DNA from: Ditylenchus dipsaci
Taxonomy: Eukaryota; Nematoda; Chromadorea; Rhabditida; Anguinidae
Length of the DNA stretch: 64,000 nucleotides
Direction: 5' to 3'
NCBI GenBank assembly: GCA_004194705.1
Contig: SADC01000871.1
Span: 1-64,000, forward strand
Shown here in pieces: positions 1 through 13,776 of this stretch. Under the pieces are notes generated by a model. That model did no database searches, was not told the DNA's origin, and saw only the letters and a list, made by a program, of their open reading frames with translations. The stretch's first letter is position 1. Every line of letters begins with the position of its first letter. The translations under genes were made by a program, and so were the position numbers.

Positions 1-660
1 GGAGAGAATACCACGAAGAGTATACATCGAAAGAATAACATTGAAGAGACAACCATCGCAAAAAATGCTTCAAGATAATACCACAGAAGAGAATATATAA
101 AAAGAATGCCATTGAAAAAACAACCATCAAAGAGAATATCATCGAAAAAAATACCATCGAAGAGAAAACACCGAGGAATACTATCGCAGAGAATGCAATC
201 GAAGAGAAACCTTTGAAAAGAAAGTTATTGAAGAGAATACCACCGAAGAGAATACCATCGAAAAAAGTGCCATCGAAGAGACAACTATCGAAGAGAATAC
301 CATTGCAGAGAATGCAAATGCAGAGAATGCGATCGTAAAGAGGATACCACCTGAGATAATACCATCGCAGAAAGTGCAATCGAAGGGAATACCACTGAAA
401 AGAATACCATTACAGAGAATAACATCGAAAAAAGACTACGATCGAAGAGAATACCACCGAAGAGAATACCATCGAGAAGAATAACATCGTAAAGACAACC
501 ATCGCAAGAATACCATCGAAAAGACACATTGAAGAGAACACCATCGAAGAGACAACCATCGAAGAGAATATCATCGAAGAGACAACTATTGAAGAGAGTA
601 CCATCGCAGAAGTACCACCGAAGAGAATATAATCGAGGAGACAACATCGAAGAGAAACAT
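1..660. repeat. 15-bp minisatellite array
   Basis: Degenerate tandem array with consensus GAAGAGAATACCATC, running from the window edge to about 660. Point changes alternate GAATACC and GACAACC versions. Open frames across it on the minus strand only reflect the period being a multiple of three. It is cut by the left edge, so its true length is unknown. Confidence 0.9.
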
Positions 661-835
661 TGGATGTCTAAAATCAAAAATATGAGAGAGAATCATTAGA
701 ACCAGCAAGAGACACACACACTTACCGCACAGATTCATTTTAAAGCACTTGTAATCGAGAAAAAAGTATTGCTCTAAAGTCTACACAAATTTAAACACTT
801 CAGAATGAATTTAATTCGAATTCAAATTTTGGCGT
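661..835. other. Unassigned AT-rich spacer
   Basis: I see no gene or repeat structure here. It separates the minisatellite from the short-word repeats that begin near 870. Confidence 0.4.
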
Positions 836-1131
836 TGTGTCGTTTGTTACATTCTCTTTTATGTGTAGGATTGTCATATGGCAATTTTTTAGAATTATAA
901 TTCTCATATGAGATTTTTTGCAATTGTCATTTGAGAATTGTCATCTGACAATTTTTTAAAAATTATCACATGAGAATTTTTATTCTGACAAATTACATCA
1001 TGACAATTTGTTATTTTGTCATCTGACAAAGTGATAATTCTCATTTCATTTGTCATATGATATGAGAAATTGTGCTAACTTAGCTTATCGTTTTTCTACA
1101 CTGTTCTAACTAATTCACGTCCTGTTTTCAG

Positions 1132-1222
1132 ATCAAATTCGTCATGGACTTTACAAGAATCTCTAGATCGCTTTCGTGGAGTGGGCCGTCATTCGTACAG
1201 CAATCTCAATCGTCTGGTACAG
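1132..1222 (+). pseudogene. Possible alpha-tubulin exon remnant (mid-protein)
   Basis: After a TTTTCAG acceptor, the frame ending at 1222 reads HSYSNLNRLVQ and then a stop. This resembles the alpha-tubulin segment around residues 220-232, which contains TNLNRL. The upstream part of the exon aligns poorly. The clear C-terminal tubulin fragment lies 840 bp downstream on the same strand, which makes the assignment plausible. The match alone is short and weak. Confidence 0.35.
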
Positions 1223-1344
1223 TAGCGGAAAAAAGTATTGCATCAAGCATAAATTTAGTGTATTTTGCTTCATATCTCCAATAAAACGATTTCCTGTCGC
1301 AACTCGTTTAACCAAAATTACTTCATAAAATCTCAGCTACATTT

Positions 1345-2035
1345 GGGTACAAAATATCCTTATTTCATTCACAATAAAATTAAAAATTCGCCTTTAAACA
1401 AGTGGTCCAGGTCTCAGGGTGGAAAAAGTATTGCATCAAGCTATTACTCGTCTGTTTCTTAACAATTGCACACGTTTATTGAGGTCAAAACTTATATTCT
1501 TTAAAGCGCTAAATCTTAGCTACAATTTTGTATGTGAAACTTTCATTTTGATGACTACGAGAAAACTTATAAATAGCAACAAAAAGTATGTATTTCTAGT
1601 CAAATCAAAGTGAATCTGAAGAAAATGACTGCTTGGCCACATGAATAATAGCTTTTTTTCAAAAAGATAATCAAAAAAATAATAATCATTATGTAGATAA
1701 ATTTAAGAGCTTTCGAATAGTGCATTATTTGGTATCTTTCCATTATTATTTTTTGTGAAAAAGTATTATTATATATATATGTATTATATATATATATATG
1801 ATATTTATAAGTTTTCTCGTAATCATCAAAAATAAAAGCTTGACATACCAAATTGTAGCTAAGATTTAGCGCTTTTAAGAATATAAGTTTTGACTTCAAT
1901 AAACATGTGCAATGTTGAGAAACAGACAAGTATAGCGTGATGCAATACTTTTTTCCCACCTGAGACCTGGACCACTTGTTTAAAGGCGCATTTTTTATTT
2001 TATTGTGAATGAAATAAGGATATTTGTACCTTTTT
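1345..2035. repeat. Palindromic MITE-like insertion
   Basis: The left half (about 1345-1575) returns inverted at about 1800-2035. Both share the TTGCATCA, CTTAGCTACAATTT and GAAATAAGGATATTTGTACC blocks. The centre is TA-rich (ATATAT). It lies between the two tubulin-like segments, as an insertion in an intron or relic would. I see no clear target duplication. Confidence 0.75.
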
Positions 2036-2062
2036 GCATTTCTCTAATTTATCTTTCATAGC

Positions 2063-2356
2063 ACGCTGATTTGACCGAGTTCCTCGTACTGTCTGCATGC
2101 TTGCTAATACGGCTGCTATCGCAGAAGCCTGAGCTCGTCGATCTGTTCGATCTGATGTATGCAAAGCGCGCTTTCGTTCACTGGCATGTTGCAGAAGGGA
2201 TGGAAGAAAGGGAATCTTCGAGCTCGTGAAGATCTTGCATCGTTGCAGAAGGACTACGAAGAAGTGGCAGCCGACTCGGGGAAGAATGAAGAGGTCGAAT
2301 ATGAGAAACCGAGACCAGTTACTCTTGACTCTGTTGTTGACATTCCGCTGAAATAA
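2063..2356 (+). pseudogene. Alpha-tubulin C-terminal fragment, internally deleted and frameshifted
   Basis: After an acceptor-like TTTCATAG the sequence reads DLTEF, then [15 protein letters not shown], then in other frames [20 protein letters not shown] and [14 protein letters not shown]. These are alpha-tubulin segments. DLTEF belongs near residue 250, while RxVCMLxNTxAIAEAW belongs near 373-388, so roughly 115 intervening residues are missing. The Trp after AIAEA is a stop (TGA), and at least two frameshifts follow. After KDYEEV comes an unusual lysine-containing tail ending in DIPLK at a TAA (2354-2356), unlike the usual acidic EEY-type end. I read it as a truncated gene copy. It lies between iteron arms and beside an antisense RPS5 fragment. 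Confidence 0.8.
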
Positions 2357-2696
2357 AAAATTGGTTTTGGGTTTATATGTTATATATTTTAAAACGTTTA
2401 GGAAGTAAATTTGAATTGGCTGTGTATGAACATCTCGGTTAGATATCAGCATAGGAGATAGATGATAAACGCAACACTTAAGAATATGCATGAAAATTCT
2501 AATAATCTATTTCAATAATAAAACCCCTTAATTGCTTTCATTGTCGACCGAGTTTTTGACGGAAGTCTTAGGATCGACCGGATCGATCGAGGGAAAATTT
2601 TCAGTAGTGTCCAACACTGGTGCCGTTAAAAGTGACAGGTGCACCTTTTCAACAACACTACCTTTTTAGGACGCGACAAAGGCAACAAAAGATAGT

Positions 2697-2975
2697 TTAA
2701 CGGTTTGACTTGGCAACTCGCTCCAATTCGTCTTTCTTTTTGATAGCGTAGGAGTTGCTGGAGCCCTTGCCACATTGACAATTCATCCGCCAGGCATTGA
2801 GCCACTGTATTGATATTTCGTAAGCAACCTCACGAGCACCGGTGCACAAGAGCCAGATGGCCTGAAAGATTTAGGTGATGAGTTGATGAGCACAGCAATT
2901 ATCCCTACCTGATTTACGTGACGAAGAGGAGAAACATCCACAGCTTGGCAACTGATCTTGGACGGCGATGTAGTC
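2697..2975 (-). pseudogene. Ribosomal protein S5 (uS7) 3' fragment with one intron
   Basis: The minus strand carries CQAVDVSPLRHVNQ in 2909-2975 and [11 protein letters not shown] followed by [19 protein letters not shown], ending AKSNR and TAA at 2697-2699. This is the C-terminal third of cytosolic uS7/RPS5, a 40S subunit protein that binds the 3' major domain of 18S rRNA. The exons are split by a 47-bp GT..AG intron (2862-2908) after VNQ. One or two frameshifts lie in the helix after [17 protein letters not shown] is legible in the next frame. No N-terminal coding is visible upstream; iteron repeats start at once. Retaining the intron rules out a processed retrocopy. It is either a captured genomic fragment or the remnant of a broken gene. 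Confidence 0.85.
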
Positions 2976-3562
2976 CTAAACGTGAAAATTTGATTCATAA
3001 CACAAGTTCATTTCATAAACGGAAACGGAAGAATGAAAATGAATGAAGCCTCCGAAAATGGACTACTCCAGCGGAGAAATATCGATGAAACTTATTCTCA
3101 TGTGAGAAAATGACAAATCAAAATTATCATATGACAAAATGAGAATTCTCATTTGAGAATTCTCGGATGACAATTTGTCACAATGACAATTCTCATATGA
3201 CAATTTTTTTAGATTCTCATATGAGAATTGTCAGATGATAATTTCTTGAAATGATAATTGCGCTACTATGATATTATCGCCATAAATAATCGCATAAATA
3301 AATTCTAGTATGCATGCTTTCATGCATACAGAGTCACAGTTTGCCCTACTTTAGTGAGTATTAATCTCCTAATAGATTACTGGTTCGAATCGCGATGGTG
3401 GAAAACTATTTTTCCTGGCCAAGTTGTTTTTAATGAAGAATTGAGCTTCAGGGAAATACTAAGTCACTGGAACCTGTTATAAACGGGAACTGACCTAAAA
3501 CTGAGCGGGCGGGCCACGTTTCGACGGGCCGGGCTGGGTCGGCCGTCAATATTGGGCCGTGT

Positions 3563-4300
3563 CCACCCCTGCTCAGTACTACTTTAGTACTATGGTTAAA
3601 AAACACACAGATATGTCGTCTTCTTGTCTCAGTAACAATTTTTAGTTATTTTATGTTAAAAACAACAAACATATGTGCAGTGTGTCTTTTTAACATAAAA
3701 ACCGCAAAAAAATAGAAAAAGTACTACGAGTACCAAGTAATAATTTAGTACTAGGTACTAAATAGTATTTAGTACTAAATTAGTACCCTAGTACTTTATG
3801 GTACTGTTTGAGTACTATTTAGTACTTTCATACAGTCAAACCTCGATTTAGTGGCACCCCAAAAGTTCGTTCCCGCCCAGGGTACACTTTTTTTAACCCA
3901 ATTTTCGAAATACTTTATCGATTCTGTAGCACAGTCTGGTCGCAAATATCGTAAGGATTCCGATTTTACCGATCGTTTTTTGAAAAGAAAACAAAATTTG
4001 GGTTAAAAAAGTAAAACCTCGATATAGTGGCACCTGTTTTCAAAAAAGGGGTGCCACTATATCGAGTTTTACTTTTCACCCCAAAATTTGTTTACTTTTA
4101 AAAAAACGATCGGCGAAATCGGAATCCTCACGATATTTGCGACCAGACTGTCATAACAGAATCGATAAAATATTTTGAAAATTGGGTTAAAAAAAGTGTC
4201 GGACCCTAGGCGGGAACGAACTTTTGGGAGGTGCCACTAAATCGAGGTTGACTGTAGTACTATTTTCTAATGAATTAGTACCTTAATTAGTACCTTAATC
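3563..4300. repeat. AGTACT-word repeats around a pogo-type MITE
   Basis: Words such as TTAGTACTA and GTACT recur densely at 3563-3832 and resume at 4255-4300. They flank the 422-bp MITE, whose TA target lies inside this repeat. The words are self-complementary, so each arm can fold. The TTAGTACTA array therefore predates the MITE insertion. Confidence 0.65.
3833..4254. mobile_element. Pogo/Tigger-type MITE, TA target duplication
   Basis: Terminal inverted repeats CAGTCAAACCTCGATTTAG and its complement (…CTAAATCGAGGTTGACTG) are flanked by TA at 3831-3832 and 4255-4256. The two halves are inverted copies meeting at a centre reading CCTCGATATAGTGGCACC. It has no coding capacity. This termini class and a TA target are typical of Tc1/mariner-superfamily pogo elements. 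Relatives are at 17526-17791, 42305-42955 and 39967-40035, with half copies near 37490 and 50750. Confidence 0.9.
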
Positions 4301-5340
4301 GTCACCCTGCAGCAAAGAAGCTTTTACTTGAAAAAGTGCTCAAAGAAATCATCAATTTATCGCACTCTAATCATCGCTGCAATAACTTTTCTAATTACAA
4401 AACTTCGCCGCTATTCCATTGTACAATGGAATAGGTCCTTGTTGGGGGGGGGGGGGGGTGGGTAGGAGTACACTGGAATAGCTTTTTGGGGGGGGGGGGG
4501 GGTACAATGGAATAGTACCAAACTTCTACTAGAAAAAGCGGTGTTTATACGTAATTTTTTAAGCTCTATCACCTGGTCTCTGATTTCGATCTTTTTATAC
4601 TTGAGTATAACGAATTGAAAAAGAGTGATAAAAAAGAAATAGGAAAAACAATCAAAAATAGCAAAAAAAGTACGCATGCTCGTAGTGGTATAGATCGAGT
4701 AAAGGGACGAAACGCCCTCCTCAATAAAAGGGGACAACGCCCTAAATTGTAATAAAGTGGTAAATATTGGTCGATCGATGAACAATGTCTCATATTTAGA
4801 AAATGATTACATTATTCATAACTGTGTCCAAAGAGTTAAATTGATTTTTTCCAAAAGACATATCTCAACACTCAGATTTCAAAATATCATTCTGTAACAT
4901 GGGTTCTAGCTTTTGAGTTCGCTACAATACAAAATAAGTTGCCGCGACGCCTGAATTTTAATAAAACGTTTGATCACTTAAAGTGATAAAAATGCTTGTC
5001 AACTTCTCAAAGTGATCTGACAAGTGTCAGATCTGTTCGGAGTGTGTTCGGAGCCAAATCGTGAATTATCTAAAATAATCAGCTAAGTTAAATATGCCAT
5101 TTGAAAGAGGAGATGCAGGCTACAAATAGTGTTAGAAAAAATGAGATATAATTTCAACATTGATAAAAGATAAAGCTCTGAAAACCCATTGGGAACTTTT
5201 TGGACACCAGCTATGAATATTGTAATCGTTTCTAATATGAGACATTGTCTTTTGAAAGCCACTAATTGTTTCTGAATATTAAACTGCAAACTCAGGCCTT
5301 TCCAACAAAAAAAATCGAGTGAAAACGATAAGAAAATTAA
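4300..5340. other. Repeat-derived spacer: poly-G words and half a mariner MITE
   Basis: At 4418-4515 the words TACAATGGAATAG and TACACTGGAATAG are joined to two runs of about 15-16 G. At 4855-5290 the sequence matches the right half of the mariner MITE at 15959-16734 (shared TATCTCAACA, GATCACTTAAAGTGAT and CTAAGTTAAATAT blocks), decayed and without its terminus. I see no gene. Confidence 0.6.
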
Positions 5341-5351
5341 AATAATTTAGC

Positions 5352-6519
5352 GGGAAACGGTAAATTCGCCGACAGTAAATTCGCCGACACGAATTCGCCG
5401 ACAATTCTAATTTTGCGGGAATTTAAATTTTTTAGTCTGAACCAACCAAACCAGTGTCGTTCACTTGGAGCAATTGTTTTTCTACGTTTTTCATTTTCCG
5501 AAACCTGTTTTCTGCACTAATTCGTGTATTCTGAAGATGGCTTGACAGTGGTAAAATACTGTTTTCTAGAGTATTTTTTTCAGTACTGGGCAATATTTGG
5601 TTTCACGAAAACCAATTATCGCCCAATACGCAAAAATACCCGACAAAGCGGCATTTTGCTATTATCAAACCGTCTTCAGAATGTCAGAGTTAGTCCAGAA
5701 AACAGGTTTTGGAACCCGAAAACGTAAATTTTTTTGATAAGTGGACGACCACTTGGTTCAGTTGGTACATGGATATATAGTAGAACTGAGGTTGAAATAT
5801 AGAAAAGATTTCAAAACCTACAGGAACCATAATTTGGAGTGATTTCGTATCCCGTGGGTATCCAGGTGTATGGAGGTGGTAGTACCAAGAAGTGGTATCA
5901 GTACTCAGGTGAAGTGCTTAGGAAGTGGTACTTGGGTGGTGGTAGAATGTAGTTTCAAAGTAGCGGTATTTTAATGTAGTACTCAGTTAGCAGTACCCAA
6001 GTTGTATATTAAACCATTAAACCAAATGGTCGTCCACTTGGATCAATTTTTTTACGTTTTTGGGTTCCAAAACTTGTTTTCTGGACTAGCTCGGACATGC
6101 TGAAGATGAATTGATAATAGTAAAATGCCGTTTTCTTGGGTATTTTCTGAGTATTGGGCAATAATTGATTTTGGTGAAATCAATTATTGCCCAAAACTCA
6201 AAAATACTCTGAAAAACAGCATTTTACCACTGTCAAACCATCTTCAGAATACACGAATTAGTCCAGAAAACAGGTTCGGAAAATGAAAACGTAAAAAAAC
6301 AATTGCTCCAAGTGGACGACCACTTAATTTGGTTGGTTCAGACTGAAAAATTTAAATTCCCGCAAATTAGAGTTGTCGGCGAATATACCTGTCGGCGAAT
6401 TTACCTGTCGGCGAATTACTTGTCGGCGAATTTACTTGTCGGCGAATTTACCTGTCGGCGAATTCGTGTCGGCGAATTTACTGTCGGCGAATTTACTGTC
6501 GGCGAATTCACCTAGAGCC
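5352..6519. mobile_element. Foldback element A (word GTCGGCGAATTTAC), 9-bp target duplication
   Basis: TAATTTAGC at 5343-5351 is repeated exactly at 6520-6528. Inside, arms made of the 14-bp word GTCGGCGAATTTAC occupy 5361-5405 (complement) and 6376-6512. Between them lie two copies of a 330-bp palindromic core (about 5436-5766 and 6021-6345) recognised by GTGGACGACCACTTGG and AATAATTGATTTTGGTGAAA. They flank a unique module (5767-6020) rich in GTGGTAG triplets. There is no transposase. The same core and module recur in element E (38.5-39.7 kb). Confidence 0.9.
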
Positions 6520-6623
6520 TAATTTAGCCAATCCAAATTTGCAAAATTACTTGGAACACCCTATATATGTATGTCACCCAAATATTTAATTCGTCGTATG
6601 ATTTTCATAACTGTTTAACTGTA

Positions 6624-6777
6624 CAGTATATTCTTTATTAGAAGCCCGTTCTCTAATAGACGCCCATTCCCTATTTTTGTGACTAAAACCTTCGAAATAA
6701 GACCACTTTTGATTTACAATGTCAAGACTTTCGGGGGTTGAGACATAGACGCGCGGCTTCTAATAAAGAGTATACGG
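6624..6777. mobile_element. CCGTAT-family MITE (short copy)
   Basis: It starts TA-CAGTATATTCTTTATTAG and ends CTAATAAAGAGTATACGG. It belongs to the family with termini CCGTATTNTCTCTAATA, found at 25075, 34667, 36766, 43102, 50328 and 52555. Two of those copies retain Tigger transposase remnants. Confidence 0.75.
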
Positions 6778-9700
6778 TGTGCACAATTTTTTTCTCTTTC
6801 AGCCTTTTTCTTTTTTTCTTGACCTTCCTTAAAAGGTGCGCTTAGCAAAAAGAGGAGTAGGATCGGCTCGGCACTTAATTTACTCTTCAGCGACAGTAAT
6901 ATTTTGTATTTTAAATAGGTATAATCGCACTTGAGTGCTTGCTTCTGCTGCTCCAAGTGTGTCGGCATTTTATTAACACTTTTTGGTCTCAACATGATCA
7001 TCCGCAATACCAATTAGTGGTCTTGTATTTGCCCAATTTATTAGTAGTAGGTGCTACTCGGTCAAAGTTTTAGTCTTGCCTTTCAACAAAAACTAATTGG
7101 GACTTGCCCCAACAAAATTGCACAATTTACAGTAGGGTTTTGTTGTAATAGCTGCTCGTCTTGTCGTCGTCCTATATATTAATTGTGTGTGCTTATTTGG
7201 AGGCCTAATAGCAGGAGGAAGTGGCAAGAAGTGGTTGTTCCACACACAATAAGGAGCAATAATTAATTTAATAAGGCGCTAATACCAAACACTATTGCTG
7301 CTATTTGTCTGAGGCTTTTTTACAGGTGGTGGTCTGATTTTTTTTGGTTTGAATCTTGATGGTGATTTTCTTGTAGGCAATAAAAGATCAAAAAAGGAAA
7401 ATGGTCTATTACTAAACTAAAATGCGGCCCTGGATCTGCTCCAAAATTTGAGCAAATTTTACAAAATTAATGGTCATCTATATCAAAATTGATAAATCTA
7501 AAAGCCATTTGAAGTCTGGAACTCATTTTTCTATTCAAATTTGCAGTTTTTTACTTTTCCGCAATTTTTTTCAAAAGCTAGATATTCCATTTCTGGGGGG
7601 TTTGAAAAGCGTAGCACCGGAGGGCCACCCGACTTTTTTAAAACCATAGCCAAACATTTGCAAAAAATTTAAAGTCAGAACCACAAATCAGAATGCCAAA
7701 AGCTGTAGAATGTCAAAAAATATATCTCAAAAAAAAAATTCTATTGATCTCATACTTTCTAGTAAATGTAATCCAGAACTTATGAACGTTAGGCAAGGTT
7801 GGATTTGTTGTATGTATATTCAATAAACTTCGCTCTGTAATTTGCTTATATTATTCTGCCATAATGCAGACACCATTGACCATCTATATTAGTGGTTAGA
7901 ATAAAACGAAAAATACAGCTTTTGAATTTTGGTGAGAAGAGTAGCTGGTATTACAAACAAGACGCAAAAGTTTGTCTGAAGGCCTTGTTTGGAAGGTTAT
8001 ATTTTCATGCACTAGACAAAATAGGTAAATAGTTCAAGGATAGCATGTGGACCACCAGCACTATTACCCTGTAGTACAACCTTTCAAATTGTAGTTTTTA
8101 TCGCATAATTCAGCAGAGATGCCATCTTTCAATCACGCCTCTTTTATGTGTGAGTAGTATCCGCTAAGAAACTGCAAGTTTTTTGCCTTTGCCGGTTGCG
8201 CAGCCCTTCAACTAATTGGCTTGTGATTGGCAGCAGACTGCTACTACTACCACTCTCATTCGTTAAATATGGTCACGCCCCTTTTTGTGCTGATACTTTT
8301 CCCTTTCTATCTTCACTCAAGCCAATTACTATATCTTTTTGTTCTTCATTTGTCCATGTACTGGTTGTTTGGAAATGTTTTTTTAATTCTTCGTGGTGGT
8401 TTGAATGGAGTGCAAGATTTGGTTTCAATAAAAATATTGAGAGTTGATGATTTCGATGTCATGCTGACAACTCATAGCTTTTTGTTCTATGAATTCTTTG
8501 GCAAACCGGTCATGTTTGTTTAAAAAATTAATAAGAAATTTTTCTAATTTATTTATGTTAAAAATGTTTACTATAATGACGGTGAAGCCGCCAACTTTTT
8601 TTCGAATCTAGCGCTTGAATCGAACATTTCAAGTGATCGACAACCCAGTTTTATTGTAAAAAAAAACAGCTCAAATAAGAAAATAGTGAAATTTTTCGAA
8701 AAAAGAATAGTGTAATAACGTAAAAAGCGGGAAGCTAACCCACTAGGCTACACGTGTAGATCTTATAGAATAGTAGTAATTTTACCTATATAACAAATAG
8801 TTTGGGCGTGAAGGCTGGTACATTTAACCTATTTTTGCCCAATTAATTTTCGGAAAATCAAAATTTTTTCTTGAGCTTAAATGGTCATTTTTAGAGGTAA
8901 ATGGTTGGCTTTATTATAAAATGCAGTTTGAAAAGGTTGAGATGATTAAAATTTCGAGATTTTAACAATTTCGGAAATTAAGGTTTTTGTCCTTTGTTAA
9001 CTATTTTTGAAGTTTTTTGACCCGCTTTTTGTGCTTAATATTTGACCTAGTCAGCACTCAAAATGTAGCATATTGTTTCAGCCATCGTTTGACAAAAAAA
9101 ACTTTCCTGATGATTGTCAGAAAAAATAAGCAAAATCAGAATGTCAAGAAAACGAATTTGAATCTTTTATGTTTTCTTAATTTTTCCTTCAATAGAAAAT
9201 TCTGAAAAATGAGTTTTTCACCCCATGGCTTTTAAATATTAGGGCATTCATTGACAAAAATAAAATTTGCAATCGAAATGCTTGTAAACTTGTCAAAATT
9301 TACCAATTTTTTCAATCAATCTTTTTGTAGCCAAAAGAAAGCGATTTTCGAAAATCAAAAAGTACAGGGTGGGGCAACTTTCTCAGACTTTTTTGTTTTG
9401 ATCCTAACTTTTTTAATTCGTGCTCAAATTTTTTAGCAGACCACTCATTTTAAAGCCCTCAGTTTGCCATTTTGTTTAAAAAAAGAATTAGCTTAATTCG
9501 TCAAAAAATTGCTGAGATACGTTGATTTTTGCAAAACGAAGAAAAGTTATGATTTTTTGTTTAGAAAGTCATACTCGAATCAAGAAAAAGCACGTTTCTT
9601 CGTTTGGCTGGTCGAAAGCGGCAGCAGTTACATTCTTTAGTGATGAAGCCCACTCGAGCATGACCAAATATCGCTGAGCATTAACAGTCTCCATAAAGAA

Positions 9701-10160
9701 GAATGGCCCAACAATGGCCCAGACTGGCCATACCCAGCCACACAGTCACCTTTGGTGAATAAAGGGCTCCTCCGCATACAAATGAGGATTTAAAATTTTT
9801 TAGTTGTGAGATTTTGGGGCTCAAATTAAATAAAAATTCTTTCAAGACTCCGAATTTCTACATTTCCAGTATCATTCAATGGAGTTTGGTAGCTTTTGGA
9901 AAGCTGAGATCCTGAGCTAAACGGTAATGCAAAAATTTAAAGAAAAGGACAGTTTTTTATATAAACCATTTAATAGTCAAATGGAAACCGATTCCAAAAA
10001 TAAAAAATATTCGGGGTTCCGAAAAAGTATTTAGTTCAATTATCACCCCTGCTATTAATCTGATTAATTTTTTTTGATTTTGGTATTGATGTCTGACGAA
10101 TGTTGGAAATTTTACGGTATCTTATGGATTGAGCACATTTTCAGCCTAGCAAGCGCAACC
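6778..10160. other. Gene-poor region upstream of the Bsx gene
   Basis: No recognisable coding sequence. 7030-8130 is comparatively unique, with ATTA/TAAT-rich patches (for example AATAATTAATTTAATAAGG near 7258). Upstream control sequence for the homeobox gene could lie here, but that is inference. Around 8715-8760 a tRNA A-box-like relic (minus) shares GAAGCTAACCCACTA with the SINE-like unit at 45240. 8780-9600 is AT-rich low complexity with many homopolymers. Two overlapping frames at 8196-8523 show no family resemblance and I did not call them. Confidence 0.4.
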
Positions 10161-12958
<2,798 letters not shown>

Positions 12959-13080
12959 AATCACTATTCCTAGTGTAATACATCTTCTGTATATACAGTC
13001 AACCAAAGTAAAACAACCATTTAGTCAAAGTTCGGGTTGTGAAGATGCAATTTTGTGTTTTACCGTTTCTTATGTGTGTA

Positions 13081-13566
13081 TATACGGCTCTACCCTGTTT
13101 CGTCCCGAATTGTTTCCGTCAAAAATCGTTATAGCCACAAACGTTACATTTTTAATTAATAAGTTCGCTACATATGGTTTTTCTAACTAATTTTGTAGAT
13201 ATTCTCATTTACAAGTTTATACTCAAATTGATGCTAGAGAGCAGGGCTACATTTTGCGTATAAGGTTGTAAATGACCATGCTGCAATATTTGCTGAAAAC
13301 CCTAAATTTTTCCGGAATCCTGAACTTTTTGAGAACTTTTGGGGTTTTTCACAAATATTGCAGACATGGTCATTCACAACCTCATGCTCAAAATGTAGCT
13401 CTGCTCTCTAGCATCAATTTGAGTATAAACTTGTAAATGAGAATATCTACAAAATTAGTTAGAAAAACCATATGTAGCGAACTTATTAATTAAAAATGTA
13501 ACGTTTTTGGCCATAACGATTTTTGACGGAAACAATTTGGGACGAAACAGGGTAGAGCCGTATATA
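13081..13566. repeat. Long palindrome (MITE-like)
   Basis: The left half, from TATACGGCTCTACCCTGTTT, is inverted almost perfectly to 13566. The arms are about 200 bp and the loop contains AACTTTTTGAGAAC. The start of the next MITE abuts it at 13567, so one was inserted at the end of the other. Confidence 0.85.
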
Positions 13567-13776
13567 CAAGGTGAATCAAAAAAACGTTACCATTTAAAAA
13601 AATGATGTACTTAACACAAACCCCATCGATTTTCCCAGGTAAATCGATGACAGTTTTCAAGCCACCTGGGAGCTACATAAAGTCAAGAAAACACAAAAGA
13701 TCAATATGAACACACTGTTCACAAATAACAGAAACAAAAATTTAAAAAAAATGGTAGAGTTTTTTGGTTCACCCTG
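13567..13776. mobile_element. Tc1-like MITE, 210 bp
   Basis: The ends are CAAGGTGAATCAAAAAAACG and (reversed) CAGGGTGAACCAAAAAACTC, with TATA flanking both sides. The interior is AT-rich and non-coding. The AGGGTGAACCAAAAA end is of a Tc1/mariner superfamily kind. Confidence 0.75.

Larger units (their letters stand above)
868..3255. mobile_element. Foldback-like region with TCATATGACAATT arms
   Basis: Arms at about 868-1061 and 3094-3255 are both built of the word TCATATGACAATTCTCA and its variants, themselves partly palindromic. They bracket a 2 kb interior holding an alpha-tubulin fragment on plus, a 0.7 kb palindrome, and an RPS5 fragment on minus. I could not find a target duplication, so treating the arms as one element is an inference from the shared word and symmetric placement. 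The alternative is two independent insertions of the same repeat. Confidence 0.5.

Noticed and set aside
285..677. Minus-strand frame of 130 residues rich in Phe/Leu/Ser
   Set aside because: Product of the 15-bp minisatellite; the period is a multiple of three.
2000..2491. Minus-strand 163-residue frame
   Set aside because: Antisense of the tubulin fragment, which has clear homology on the plus strand.
5361..6512. CRISPR-like array of short repeats
   Set aside because: Repeats are contiguous or nearly so at 14 bp, with no uniform spacers and inverted arms; the genome is animal. The same applies to the other arrays.
8196..8523. Two overlapping frames of 83 and 98 residues
   Set aside because: No family resemblance, hydrophobic composition typical of T-rich sequence, and no splice or conserved context.
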